DNA of 64,000 nt from Aegilops tauschii subsp. strangulata (GCF_002575655.3 NC_053037.3:500968544-501032543); one strand, 5' to 3'. Numbered from the stretch's first letter, positions 20,840 through 33,014 are shown. Made by a program: numbers and translations. Notes: generated by a model from the sequence alone, not told the origin.

Positions 20840-22109
20840 ATGCGTAGATGTCATATGCACGAGTAGAATACAAGTGAGTTGTGGGCGATATAAGTCATAC
20901 TGCTTACCAGCATGTCATATTTTGGTTCGGCGGTATTGTGAGATGAAATGGCCCGGACCGACATTACGAGTACGCTTACACGGGACTGGTTTCACCGTTG
21001 CGAGCACTCGTTGCTTAAAGGTGACTGGCGGGTGTCTGTCTCTCTCACTTTAGTTGAACCGAGTGTGGCTACGCCCGGTCCTTGCGAAGGTTAAAACAGC
21101 ACCAACTTGACAAACTATCATTGTGGTTTTGATGCGTAGGTAAGAACGGTTCTTGCTAAGCCCGTAGCAGCCACGTAAAACTTGCAACAACAAAGTAAAG
21201 GACGTCTAACTTGTTTTTGCAGGGCATGTTGTGATGTGATATGGTCAAGACATGATGCTGAATTTTATTGTATGAGATAATCATGTTTTGTAACCGAGTT
21301 ATCGGCAACTGGTAGGAGCCATATGGTTGTCGCTTTATTGTATGCAATGCAATCGCCATGTAATTGTTTTACTTTATCACTAAGCGGTAGCGATAGTCGT
21401 AGAAGCAATAGTTGGCGAGACGAAAATGATGCTACGATGGAGATCAAGGTGTCGCGCCGGTGATGATGGTGATCATGACGGTGCTTCGGAGATGGACATC
21501 ACAAGCACAAGATGATGATGGCCATATCATATCACTTATATTGATTGCATGTGATGTTTATCTTTTATGCATCTTATCTTGCTTTGATTGACGATAGCAT
21601 TATAAGATGATCTCTCACTAAATTTCAAGATAAAAGTGTTCTCCCTGAGTATGCACCATTGCCAAAGTTCGTCGTGCCCAGACACCACGTGATGATCGGG
21701 TGTGATAAGCTCTACGTCCATCTACAACGGGTGCAAGCCAGTTTTGCACACGCGGAATACTCAGGTTAAACTTGACGAGCCTAGCATATGCAGATATGGC
21801 CTCAGAACACTGAGACCGAAAGGTCGAGCGTGAATCATATAGTAGATATGATCAACATAGTGATGTTCACCGTTGAAACTACTCCATCTCACATGATGAT
21901 CGGACATGGTTTAGTTGATATGGATCACGTGATCACTTAGAGGATTAGAGGGATGTCTATCTAAGTGGGAGTTCTTAAGTAATATGATTAATTGAACTTA
22001 AATTTATCATGAACTTAGTCCTGATAGTATTTTGCAAATTATGTTGTAGATCAATAGCTTGCGTTGTTGCTTCCCTGTGTTTATTTTTGATGTGTTCCTA
22101 GAGAAAAAT
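20840..22109 (+). other. Copia-2 leader region
   Basis: This is the untranslated leader between the primer site and gag, 1.27 kb, typical in length for this family. No other gene is seen. Confidence 0.6.
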
Positions 22110-23056
22110 TATGTTGAAAGATGTTAGTAGCAAAGATGCGGATTGGATCCGTGATCTGAGGATTATCCTCATTGCTGCACAGAAGAATTATGTCCTTGAT
22201 GCACCGCTAGGTGACAGACCTATTGCAGGAGCAGATGCAGACGTTATGAACGTTTGGCTAGCTCAATGTGATGACTACTTGATAGTTTAGTGCACCATGC
22301 TTAACGGCTTAGAATCGGGACTTCAAAGACGCTTTGAACGTCATGGACCATATGAGATGTTCCAGGAGTTGAAGTTAATATTTCAAGCAAATACCCGAGT
22401 TGAGAGATATGAAGTCTCCAACAAGTTCTATAGCTAAAAGATGGAGGAGAATAGCTCAAGCAGTGAGCATGTGCTCAGATTGTCTGGGTACTACAATCGC
22501 TTGAATCAAGTGGGAGTTAATCTTCCAGATAAAATAGTGATTGACAGAATTGTCTAGTCACCATCACCAAGTTAGTAGAACTTCGTGATGAACTATAGTA
22601 TGCAAGGGATGACGAAGGTAATTCCCGAGCTCTTCATGATACTGAAATCAACGAAGGTAGAAATCAAGAAAAACATCAAGTGTTGATGGTTGACGAGACC
22701 ACTAGTTTCAAGAAAAGGGCAAAGGGAAGAAGGGGAACTTCAAGAAGAACGGCAAGCAAGTTGCTGCTCAAGTGAAGAAGCCTAAGTCTGGTCCTAAGCC
22801 TGAGACTAAGTGCTTCTACTGCAAAGGGACTGGTCACTGGAAGCGGAACTACCCCAAGTATTTGGTGGATAAGAAGGATGGCAAAGTGAACAAAGGTATA
22901 TTGGATATACATGTTATTGATGTTTACTTTACTAGTGTTTATAGCAACCCCTCAGCATTTGATACTGGTTCAGTTGCTAAGAGTAGTAACTCGAAACGGG
23001 AGCTGCAGAATAAACAGAGACTAGTAAAAGGCGAGGTGACGATGTGTTGGAAGTAG
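22110..23056 (+). pseudogene. Copia-2 gag and protease remnant
   Basis: The start MLKDVSSKDADWIR at 22110 is followed by a gag frame colinear with Copia-1 (VMNVWLAQCDDYLIV, then TAG at about 22288). The zinc knuckle reads CFYCKGTGHWKRNYPKYL, so the last zinc cysteine is Tyr. The protease DTG remains in FDTGSVAKSS, but its context is degraded. Confidence 0.88.
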
Positions 23057-23339
23057 TTCCAAGATTGATATGATCATCATCGCACACTCCCTATACTTTC
23101 GGGATTAGTGTTGAAACTAAATAAGTGTTATTTGGTGTTTGCGTTGAGCGTGAATATGATTTGATCATGTTTGTTGCAATACGTTTATTCATTTAAATTA
23201 GAGAATAATTGTTGTTCTATTTACATGAATAAAACCTTCTATGGTCATACACCCAATAAAATGGTTTGTTGGATCTCGATCGTAGTGATACACATATTCA
23301 TAATAATGAAGCCAAAAGATGCAAAGTTAATAATGATAG

Positions 23340-24147
23340 TGCAACTTATTTGTGGCACTGCCGTTTAGGTTATATTAGTGTAAAGCGCATGAACCGTGCC
23401 TCATGGGCAAGATGACTAAAACGCCGTTCTCCGGAACTAAGGAGAGAGCAACAAATTTGTTGGAAATCATATATACAGATGTATGTGGTCCGATGAATAT
23501 TGAGGCTCGTAGCAGGTATCATTATTTTCTGACCTTCATAGATGATTTGAGCAGATATGGGTATATCTACTTAATGAAACAGAAGTCTGAAACATTTGAA
23601 ATGTTCATATAATTTCAGAGTGAAGTGGAAAATCATCGTAACAAGAAAATAAAGTTTCTACGATCTGATCGGGGAGAAGAGTATTAGAGTTACGAGTTTG
23701 GCCTTCAGTTAAAACAATGTGAAATAGTTTCACTACTCATGCCACCTGGAACACCACAGTGTAACGGTGTGTCCGAACATCGTAACCGTACTTTATTAGA
23801 TATGGTGCGATATGTGATGTCTCTTACCGATCTACCACTATCGTTTTGGGGTTATGCATTAGAGACAGCTGCATTCACGTTAAATAGGGTACCATCTAAA
23901 TCTGTTGAGATAACATCTTATGAACTGTGGTTTGGCAAGAAACCAAAGTTGTCGTTTCTTAAAGTTTGGGGTTGCGATGCTTATGTGAAAAAGTTTCATC
24001 CTGATAAGCTCAAACCCGAATCGGAGAAATGTGTCTTCATAGGATACCCAAAGGAGACAGTTGGGTACACCTTCTATCACAGATCCGAAGGCAAGACATT
24101 CGTTGCTAAGAATGGATCCTTTCTAGAGAAGGAGTTTCTCTCGAAAG
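23340..24147 (+). pseudogene. Copia-2 integrase remnant
   Basis: LICGTAVLG-like pre-integrase remains are followed by EIIYTDVCGPMNIEA (first Asp), DDLSRYGYIYLMKQKSE, and after frame breaks NGVSEHRNRTLLDMVRYVM (Glu). From 23739 a 293-residue open frame runs on through the integrase C-terminus into the polymerase linker (FIGYPKETVGYTFYHRS). The deletion near 23390 removes part of the HHCC zinc region. Confidence 0.88.
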
Positions 24148-25690
24148 AAGTGAGTGGGAGGAAAGTAGAACTTGATGAGGTAATTGTACCTGCTCCCTTA
24201 TTGGAAAGTAGTTCATCGCAGAAACCAGTTTCTGTGACACCTATACCAATTAGTGAGGAAGTTAATGATGATGATCATGTAACTTTAGATCAAGTTATTA
24301 CTGAACCTCGTAGGTCAACCAGAGTAAGGTCCGCACCAGAGTGGTACGGTAATACTGTTCTGGAGGTTATGTTACTAGACCATGACGAACCTACGAACTA
24401 TAAAGAAGCGATGGTGAGCCCAGATTCCGCAAAATGGCTTGAGGCCATGAAATCTGAGATGAGATCCATGTTTGAGAACAAAGTATGGACTTTGATTGAC
24501 TTGCCCAATGATCGGCAAGCCATTGAGATTAAATGGATCTTCAAGAGGAAGGCGGACGCTGATAGTAGTGTTACTATCTACAAAGCTAGAATTGTCGCAA
24601 AAGTTTTTCGACAAGTTTAAGGTGTTGACTACGATGAGAGTTTCTCACTCGTATCTATGCTTAAGTCTGTCCGAATCATGTTAGCAATTGCCGCATTTTA
24701 TGAAATCTGGCAAATGGATAAACAAAACTGCATTCCTTAATGTATTTATTAAAGAAGAGTTGTATATGATGCAACCAGAAGGTTTTGTCAATCCTAAAGG
24801 TGCTAACAAAATATGCAAGCTCCAGCGATCCATACTATGGACTGGTGCAAGCATCTCGGAGTTGGAATATACGCTTTGATAAGTTGATCAAAGGATATAG
24901 TTTTATACAGACTTGCGGTGAAGCCTATATTTACAAGAAAGTGAGTGGGAGCACTACAGCATTTCCGATAAGTATATGTGAATGACATATTGTTGATCGG
25001 AAATAATGTAGAATTATTCTGCAAAGCATAAAGGAGTGTTTGAAAGGAGTTTTTCAAAGAAAGACCTCGGTGAAGCTACTTACATATTGAGCATCAAGAT
25101 CTATAGAGATAGATCAAGACGCTTGATAAGTTTTTTCAATGAGTACATACCTTAACAAGATTTTGAAGTGGTTCAAAATGGAACAGTCAAAGAATGAGTT
25201 TCTTGCATGTGTAACAAGGTCTGAAATTGAGTAAGACTCAAAGCCCGACCACGGCAGAAGATAGAAAAAGAATGAAAGTCATTCCCTATGCCTCGGCCAT
25301 AGGTTCTATAAAGTATGCCATGCTATGTACCAGATCTATTGTATACCCTACACTGATTTTGGCAAGGGAGTACAATAGTAATCTAGGAGTAGATCACTGG
25401 ACATCGGTCAAAATTATCCTTAGTGTAATAAGGATATGTTTCTCGATTATGGAAGTGACAAAAGGTTCGTCGTAAAGGGTTACGTCGATGCAAGTTTTGA
25501 CACTAATCTAGATGACTCTAAGTCTCGGTCTAGATACATATTGAAAGTGGGAGCAATTAGCTCGAGTAGCTCCGCGCAGAGCATTGTCGACATAGAAATT
25601 TGCAAAATACTTACGGATCTGAATGTGACAGACCCGTTGACTAAAATTATCTCACAAGCAAAACATGATCAGACCTTAGTACTCTTTGGG
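24148..25690 (+). pseudogene. Copia-2 reverse transcriptase and RNase H remnant
   Basis: WIFKRKADADSSVTIYKAR gives the polymerase start, with a stop after FRQV (24618-24620). The catalytic box is changed to YVND (24975-24986) and lies behind a one-base insertion. RNase H starts SAIGSIKYAMLCTRSIVY (from about 25300) and then lacks a large part before the end VDIEICKILTDLNVTDPL. Several lesions are shared with Copia-3. Confidence 0.88.
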
Positions 25691-25695
25691 TGTTA

Positions 25696-25845
25696 ATCAC
25701 ATAGCGATGTGAACTAGATTACTGACTCTAGTAAACCCTTTGGGTGTTGGTCACATGACGATGTGAACTATGGGTGTTAATCACATGGTGATGTGAACTA
25801 TTGATGTTAAATCACATGGCGATGTCAACTAGATTATTGACTCTA
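25696..25845 (+). repeat. Copia-2 short repeats before the polypurine tract
   Basis: Four copies of about 30 bp with TAATCACATGGCGATGTGAACTA-type sequence lie in tandem. The same array, inverted, is present in Copia-3 at about 61550-61690. Confidence 0.75.
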
Positions 25846-25849
25846 GTGC

Positions 25850-25860
25850 AAGTGGGAGAC
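25850..25860 (+). promoter_or_regulatory. Copia-2 polypurine tract
   Basis: AAGTGGGAGAC directly precedes the 3' LTR. Confidence 0.75.
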
Positions 25861-27579
25861 TGAAAGAAATATGCCCTAGAGGCAATAATAAAGTTATTAT
25901 TTATTTCCTTATATCATGATAAATGTTTATTATTCATGCTAGAATTGTATTAACCGGAAACTTGATACATGTGTGAATACATAGACAAACAGAGTGTCAC
26001 TAGTATGCCTCTACTTGACTAGCTCGTTGATCAAAGATGGTTATGTTTCCTAGCCATAGACATGAGTTGTCATTTGATTAACGGGATCACATCATTAGGA
26101 GAATGATGTGATTTACTTGACCCATTACGTTAGCTTAGCACTCGATCGTTTAGTATGTTGCTATTGCTTTCTTCATGACTTATACATGTTCCTATGACTA
26201 TGAGATTATGCAACTCCCGTTTACCGGAGGAACACTTTGTGTGCTACCAAACGTGACAACGTAACTGGGTGATTATAAAGGTGCTCTACAGGTGTCTCCG
26301 AAGGTACTTGTTGGGTTGGCGTATTTCGAGATTAGGATTTGTCACTCCGATTGTCGGAGAGGTATCTCTGGGCCCACTCGGTAATGCACATCACTATAAG
26401 CCTTGCAAGCATTGCAACTAATGAGCTAGTTGCGGGATGATGTATTACGGAACGAGTAAAGAGACTTGCCGGTAACGAGATTGAACTAGGTATTGAGATA
26501 CCAACGATCGAATCTCGGGCAAGTAACATACCGATGACAAAGGGAACAACGTATGTTGTTATGCGGTTTGACCGATAAAGATCTTCGTAGAATATGTGGG
26601 AGCCAATATGAGCATCCAGGTTCCGCTATTGGTTATTGACCGGAGACGTGTCTCGGTCATGTCTACATAGTTCTCAAACCCGTAGGGTCCGCACGCTTAA
26701 AGTTAGATGACGGTTATATTATGAGTTTATGAGTTTTGATGTACCGAAGGAGTTCGGGGTCCCGGATGAGATCAGGGACATGACGTGGAGTCTCGAAATG
26801 GTCGAGACGTAAAGATCGATATATTGGACGACTATATTTGGACATCGGAAAGGTTCCGAGTGATTCGGGTATTTTTCGGAGTACCGGAGAGTTACGGGAA
26901 TTCGTATTGGGCCTTAATGGGCCATACGGGAAAGGAGAGAAAGGCCCCAAAGGGTGGCCGCACCCCTCCCCATGGACTAGTCCGAATTGGACTAGGGAGG
27001 GGGGCGCCCCCTTCCTTCCTTCTCCTTCTCCCTTCCCTTCTCCTACTCCAACAAGGAAAGGAGGAGTCCTACTCCCGGTGGGAGTAGGACTCCCCCCCTT
27101 GGCGCGCCCTCCTCCTAGGCCGGCCGCCTCCCCCCTTGCTCCTTTATATACGGGGGCAGGGGGCACCACATAGACACAACACAATTGATCATTGATCTCT
27201 TAGTCGTGTGCGGTGCCCCCCTCCACCATATTACACCTCGATAATATCGTAGCGGTGCTTAGGCGAAGCCCTGCGTCGGTAGAACATCATCATTGTCACC
27301 ACGCCGTCGTGCTGACGAAACTCTCCCTCAACACTCGGCTGGATCGGAGTTCGAGGGACGTCATCGAGCTGAACGTGTGCTGAACTCGGAGGTGCCGTGC
27401 GTTCGGTACTTGATTGGTCGGATCGTGAAGACGTATGACTACATCAACCGCGTTGTGTTAACGCTTCCGCTTTCGGTCTATGAGGGTACGTGGACAACAC
27501 TCTCCCCTCTCGTTGCTATGCATCACCATGATCTTGCGTGGGCGTAGGAATTTTTTTGAAATTACTATGTTCCCCTACA
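25861..27579 (+). repeat. Copia-2 3' LTR
   Basis: It runs from TGAAAGAAATATGCCCTAGA to GTTCCCCTACA and is colinear with 19103-20818 over its full length. The two first bases of difference (GGAG versus AGAA) lie at the very end. Confidence 0.93.
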
Positions 27580-27999
27580 GCAGCTGCATGATATTCTTTG
27601 GGCCGTCCATGACGGAAAAAACCGTGGCAGAAGCGAGGGCGAGGAAAATATCGGGGAGTTCCCGGTTACGGTGGGTGGTCGGGGGCCGAGCGATGCGTGT
27701 TTCTCTCATACACGTACGCGCGTGGGTGCGAGGCGTTGGGCTCTAACTGAACCCGAGTGAGGCGTTCGCCTACAGGACCCGAGCGATTGCACTGCAGGCT
27801 ACGCGTTACTGAACCCGAGCGATCGATCAATCTGGCTATTAACTGAACCCGATCGAGCGATTCCTTCGCTACTGCTGCTAACTGAAGCCGATCGATGCTG
27901 CCTCTGGATGAAGAGTGAGCATTGTTGGGGGGTTTGGATGAACAGTTCTCGGTGGGGTTGTTGGATGAATAGGACCCCGTGGTAGTAGAGGCCGTTCCC

Positions 28000-28330
28000 G
28001 CTGGATGAACAGGACCCCGATCGAGCCGGTTGGGGGTGGATGAACAGGACCCCGTGGAGGGCTGGATGAACAGGACGACCCCGTGGAGGGCTGGTTGAAC
28101 ACTAGCCGGTGGAGGGCAGGATGAATAGTAACCCGTGGTGGTGTGGTTGAACAGGACCCCGTGGAGAGGGCTGGTTGAACAGTAGCTGGTGGAGGAGCGG
28201 TGGAGGCTGGATGAACAGGAGCCCGTGGAGGCAGGAGGGGAGACGCCATGGATGAACAGTCGCAGGTGGAGGCTGGAGGAGGTCGACGGTGGATGAACAG
28301 TAGCCCGTGGAGGCAGTCAACGGTGGAGAT
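28000..28330. repeat. Degenerate tandem repeats in CACTA-B, GGATGAACAGGACCCCGTGG type
   Basis: About eight units of 30-40 bp share GGATGAACAG followed by CCCGTGGAGG. Open frames across them are by-products. Confidence 0.75.
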
Positions 28331-28349
28331 GAATAGTATCCCATGGAGT

Positions 28350-28640
28350 CCCGTTTTGTGGTACACCACACCGCTCCCGATGATCAGGACCCCCGTTTCG
28401 ACCGTAGCGCTCCAACACAAGTCAACTTCCTCCGTTTTGCGGTACGCCACACTCCTCCCGATCAACAGGACCCCGTTTTGACCATAGGAGGTCTAAGAGA
28501 AGTCTGTTTCCTCCGTTTTGCGGTACGCCAGACCCCTCCCGATAAACAGGATCCCGTTTCGATCGTGGCCAGTCGAACACAAGGCCGTTTCCTCCGTTCT
28601 GCGGTACGCCAGGCCTCGTTTCGATCGGCTGTTCCGTCCA
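28350..28640. repeat. About four tandem units of 70-80 bp in CACTA-B
   Basis: The units carry TTCCTCCGTTTTGCGGTACG followed by CTCCCGAT.AACAGGA and CCCGTTTCGACC. The repeats give similar peptide stretches on both strands, which are not evidence of a gene. Confidence 0.78.
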
Positions 28641-28959
28641 AGCCGGTTGGCTCCCGATGAACACAAGACGTTGTTTCTTTGTTCTGACCCAGCCATGTAC
28701 ACGAGCCCTGGCCGTATGTATGCGCGAGTAGGCGTTCGAGACCCTGCGCATATGTATGTATGTGGCCGTATTTTTTGGCATGTGGCTGTATGTACGTGTA
28801 CACGGTTTAGACGGGACAGCCTGAACTGCTATGTGGGGGCCTCTACTATGACATGTGCCGCTACTTACTCAGCCACAGTTCATCGTTGCAGAGCGACCGA
28901 TAGACGAGTATGTACATACACGTTCGCGACAAGAGAGACAACGGTACGTACGCTTCGAC

Positions 28960-31340
28960 CGGGTGGGTCCCAGCTGTCAGGGAGGATAAGGACGCACTTC
29001 CTTGCGTGCGAAGATATAGCTGCTGGGTCCTAGCTGTCAGGGGGGAGTCTTTTTTTTGCCCATAATAAGGACGCACTTCCTTGCATGCGAAGATGTAGCT
29101 GGTGGGTCCCAGCAGTCAGGGGGAGAAACCATTATTTTTCAGGGTAAAAAGGATGAAGTTGCATGCATGCGTCCATGGGCGTGGTGCGTCCCCATTGTCA
29201 GCCTCTCACGTACAGTCATCTTCCGATGACTCTTGTTTGTTGACCCGGTTGACCACACCGTGCCGAGCGCACCAAGGCCGGTGGACAACGGTGAGGCCCT
29301 AGACTGGAACGACCCGGAGATGGGGAAGACGCGGCAGTGGAGTCGCAGATGGAGAGGAGTGGGAAACTTGACTGGTTCGGGTGCGCGACAGCACTGCCGC
29401 CCACGGGAGACAGGAGCAAGAACAGAGGTTGAAGAAGGAGCACGACTATTGGATTAACATCCAACGGTCCAGCTGCTAGAATCATTTGTTGATTAAGTTG
29501 ACAAAGCCCTGCGTACATGTCTGCTTAGTAGGCCCACAAGTCAGCCAACAAATCTGCCGGGTCCAAGCTGTCATCCGGAGGAATAGTTTTTTCGCATAAC
29601 AAGGAGGCACTTCCTTCCGTGCGAAGATACAGTCGATGGGTCCCAGCTGTCAAGCAGAGGAAACAACTTAATAAGGAGGAACTTTCCTTGCGTGCGACCA
29701 TGGACCTCGTGGGTCCCAGCCGTCAGGCTCTCCACGTATAGTCCTCTTCCGATGACTCTCGTTTGTTAACCACGCCGCGCCGAGCGCAGCGAGGCGGTGG
29801 ACGACGGTGAGGCCCCAGACTGGAACGACCCAGAGATGGGGAAGACGCGGCAGTGGAGTCGCGGAAGGAGAGGAGTGGGAAACTTGACTAGTTCGGGTGC
29901 GGGGTGGGCCTACACTCGGCAGAGAATAACAGGAGGTGCGGAGTGGAGGTATGGCCTGGCCGTCGGCGGGGTACCGTTTCGCTGCGAGGCGTGCAAAACA
30001 GCGCCGCTGGACGCCGGAGGCTGGAGCAGGCGGTCCGGGCAGCGCTGGGGGAAGAAGACGAGAGATTGAAGAAGTATGCTGGCTGTTGGATGTAAATCCA
30101 ACGCCTTGCTTAGGCTTTGACCTTTGTATTTTTTTTTGCGAAAGTGCTTAGGATTCGACCTACTGGCCCACATGTCAGCCAGTTCATTTGGTTTTTTAGT
30201 CCATTTGGTGGGCTGGGTGAAACAATGATGTAGCATCTATGCAGCCCGTTTATAAATTATGGTAGAATTTAAAGCCCATTTGCATTTTTCTTGAAATCCG
30301 CGAACTTGCTGGGCTGGGTGAAAAATATCATGTTGGGCTGGACGGAGAAATGTTATAAAAACATAAACACATGATTGCACGTCTATTACTGCATTGGTCT
30401 GTAAAATCTTTGCAAGCTTATGTACGCAATCACTAGGAGTTAACTTGCCAAGTTATGTATAAACAATTATTATTATTATTTTGTAAGAACTTTCAATTTA
30501 CGAAATAAAATATCATTTTAATTTGATGAGATAATAGGACGTGGGGTACTATTATTTTTTAGGCTAGACGTGGGACAGTTGAGTTGGTTCTAGGGAAAAG
30601 TACTGGGAGAAAACTCAGTTTACATCGAAAAAGAAAGTGGGAGAAAATTCAGATATAGGATTAATGAAAACGAAAAATAAAGGAAGTGGGAAGGTCTATA
30701 AAATGGTTGGACGAATGACAGGTTTAACGGGACCTTATGTTGTTTCTATTATATATATATGTAATAAAATAATATATAAATATAAATATATATATATACA
30801 ATTATAGAAGGGAAAAATAGGTTCAGTTTTGCATTCTTATAGAAAAATAGAACTGAGCTGTGCGTCGTCTTGAAAAAACAAACATAACTTGGGCTGCTGA
30901 TGTTATAGACAAGCTAGGTTGGGAGGCCCAGAGGCCGCTTGATACCTGCTGGATCCAAAAAATGGTGAAACATGTCGTGGGCTGCCCATGTTAAGCAAAA
31001 AAACCTAGGCCATGGACCTGGTGGGCCCGGGACTGTCAGCCTCTCGACGAACAGTTGTCTCCCGATTCCTCTTGTTTTGCTGACCATGTTGGGAACGACG
31101 GACGGTGGCGCCGTGGCGAGAGCACCAAGGCGGAGGACGACGTCGAGACCTTAGACCGAACGAACTGGAGCGGGGAAAGACGCAGGCAGAGGGGAGTACG
31201 ATCGAGGGTTGACTTGTTTGGGTGTAGGGTGGGCCGGTGGACTGCCACCGCCGGACAATGTGTGGGAGTAGACGGATGGCCTGGCCAACACCATAGGCTA
31301 TGATGGCTAGCCACTGTATAGGAAGCGGACGAAAGATTGA
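28960..31340. repeat. Dispersed module of CACTA-B, at least three copies
   Basis: GTGGGTCCCAGCTGTCAGG followed by ACGCACTTCCTTGCGTGCGA recurs at about 28968, 29025, 29100, 29630 and 29710. A longer module with GACTCTCGTTTGTT, then GACTGGAACGACCC, then GGGGAAGACGCGGCAGTGGA lies at about 29215-29450 and 29750-29990, with a diverged third copy at 31040-31340. The encoded peptide (WNDPEMGKTRQWSR) is the same in the first two copies. Confidence 0.7.
30090..31010. other. AT-rich part of CACTA-B
   Basis: No gene is seen. A TA-rich microsatellite lies at about 30749-30800. GGGCTGGGTGAAA and GCCCATTTG motifs recur. Confidence 0.4.
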
Positions 31341-31650
31341 ACAAAATAAAGAAATACAAATGGATAGGTGGTTGGTCCCACATGTCTGTGTACGAGACCT
31401 GCTGGGTCCACCTGAGAAGGGGAATATGTTGGGAGGAAGGAGAATCAAAGCACGGCAACCGAGTGAACTAGTTTTTTTTAAACGGACGAGTGAACTAGTT
31501 ACATACATAAGCAAATAGCCACTAAAAAAAGCAAACAGGTTAATGGGTTCTTAGAAGAAATATTTCGGACAAAACAGATAATTACAGCACATAGGATAAT
31601 GCATGAAACACTCAGATGATAAAGGTGCTTAAACAGATAAAGTACAACAT

Positions 31651-32355
31651 CTAGACCTTCCTGGCACTCTTGATCATGATCTCGCGGCTGTCCGTGTACT
31701 CGTCGGTTACGGGAAGCAGACACGCCCTCATGTCCAAGATCCGCCTGTACATGTCGTAGCATGTGTATGCGTCCTTGGCCATGTAGGTAATGTAGGCTAG
31801 ATTCAGAGGTACCTCCCACGTGTTCAGGTCCTTGGTATCGTTGTCTTCTTTCATGTTCGCGTAGCAGGGGTCAATAATGGTCTCGACGAGGTCAACCACG
31901 GAGTCCTTCTCTTGCCCATTGCCAATGATCTTGTATTGCTTTTGGATGTCGACAAGCTTGTTGCACCAGATGGCCGAATCATCGCATTCTTCCTTCTCTC
32001 CACCGCAGCGAAGGTGCAGTCGGCGCTGCCGATGAAACGTGCGAATGCTCCAGAACCTCTGATGGCCCTACAGAAGTGGTAGACGAGAACCTCGTCCCGC
32101 ACGCATACCTGGGCGACCGCGATCTACTGGTCCCTGTCAGGAGACGAATGGATGGGCACAACGTCTAGTCCTGCGACCTTGTACTTTCTCGTCCTGTAGG
32201 TATTGCTTGAACTCAGCGAGACAGAGCTTCACCAAGTCCAGATCGTTGGTGTACATCACATTCAACTTGGTGCAGCCATGGGACTTAACGGCGAACTCAA
32301 AGGTGAACTCCTTGCTGAAGTCCATATCCAGCAGGCTCACCCCTCGGATCGCCAT
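31651..32355 (-). pseudogene. 3'-5' exonuclease-like (WRN-type, DEDDy) gene, broken
   Basis: On the minus strand the gene starts MAIRGVSLLDMDFSKEFTF (ATG at 32355). A one-base loss near 32186 shifts the frame, after which the Exo I motif reads YKVAGLDVV, where the usual second acidic residue is Val. A TAG follows a few codons later (DRDQ, stop, IAVAQVCVRDE). Then come VYHFCRAIRGSGAFARFIGSA, a second frameshift near 31990 and WCNKLVDIQKQYKIIG. The Exo III motif, AYITYMAKDAYTCYDMYRRI (Y-x3-D-A-Y), is intact, and the end is at 31651. The total is about 235 residues, the usual size of small plant members. These enzymes digest nucleic acid ends with two metal ions. Two frameshifts, one stop and the changed Exo I acid make this copy inactive. 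Confidence 0.7.
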
Positions 32356-32825
32356 TGGAGTCTCTTCAAGTGAACGAGTGGATAGGCGGCGGCAGCAATT
32401 CGTTTTTCAGCTCTTGGGGAGGATTCAATAGTAAGCTGAGTGTGTACAGGCGACAACAGTTACTACCCCTCCCTCGCCCGCTGCACGCCCGACAGAACAT
32501 GCACCCTCGGCGCATTCAAACGCCTCCATTAAGAAACCTATTCCGGCCACGCGTCGGTTCACGAGCGGGTCTGTATTGGTACTGTAATAACAAGTGTTAA
32601 TGGTCACTTTACTTAAATTTAATTAGCTTTAATAGAAATATATTCTTAAAACAAGCAATGCATTGGCTCGTTCTATCAGTGCCACGGGATCAACATGCAC
32701 AACAATTAGAATTATTATTCTCAAGACGCACACGATCATCACATTTGTCGCACTTTCACATAGATAATACTACCAAGTTTGAACTGTTTGTTATGGTTGC
32801 TGCCCTCTGCATCATCATGCTATGT
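32356..32825. other. Upstream flank of the exonuclease-like pseudogene
   Basis: No gene is seen. The region upstream of the minus-strand ATG has no clear TATA box. Confidence 0.4.
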
Positions 32826-33014
32826 TTCCCAGCTTGCAAGATTCAGAACCAACAAATGAGATTCAAATAATAAGTACATCAAAGATGCCTACACATCTCA
32901 TTGATTCCCAGCTTGCAAGATTCAGAACCAACAAATAAGATTCAAACAATAAATACAACAAAGATGCCTACACATCTCATTGATTCCCAACTTGCATGAT
33001 TCAGAACCAATCCA
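32826..33014 (-). repeat. Tandem repeat of about 83-91 bp, just over two copies
   Basis: CCCAGCTTGCAAGATTCAGA occurs at about 32829 and 32910, with a third, shorter copy (CCCAACTTGCATGATTCAGA) at about 32985. ACAAAGATGCCTACACATCT follows the first two. The array lies at the stop codon and 3' untranslated side of the exon at 33001-33101. Confidence 0.85.

Larger units (their letters stand above)
19103..27579 (+). mobile_element. Copia-2: full-length Angela/BARE-like Copia with two LTRs, coding part dead
   Basis: The LTRs are 19103-20818 and 25861-27579, both TG..CA. The 5-bp flanks are GCAAC (19098-19102) and GCAGC (27580-27584), a target duplication with one change. A primer site and polypurine tract are present. 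By eye I count about 30-35 differences between the LTRs, roughly 2 percent, so the insertion is fairly young. The internal 5.0 kb still has gag, integrase and reverse transcriptase order, but is full of stops and frameshifts. Copia-2 sits inside CACTA-B and is the youngest layer of the left stack. Confidence 0.95.
27580..31500 (+). mobile_element. CACTA-B, continuation after Copia-2 (right end not found)
   Basis: The sequence resumes with GCAGCTGCATGATATTC and has ACTGAACCCGAGCGAT-type motifs at 27740-27900, which are typical subterminal CACTA repeats. It is rich in short tandem and dispersed repeats up to about 31500. No inverse of the terminal CACTACAAAAAAAAGACAC was seen downstream, so the right border is an estimate. 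No transposase is recognised. Confidence 0.6.

Noticed and set aside
28343..28803. Overlapping long frames on both strands
   Set aside because: They follow the 70-80 bp tandem repeat and have no family resemblance.
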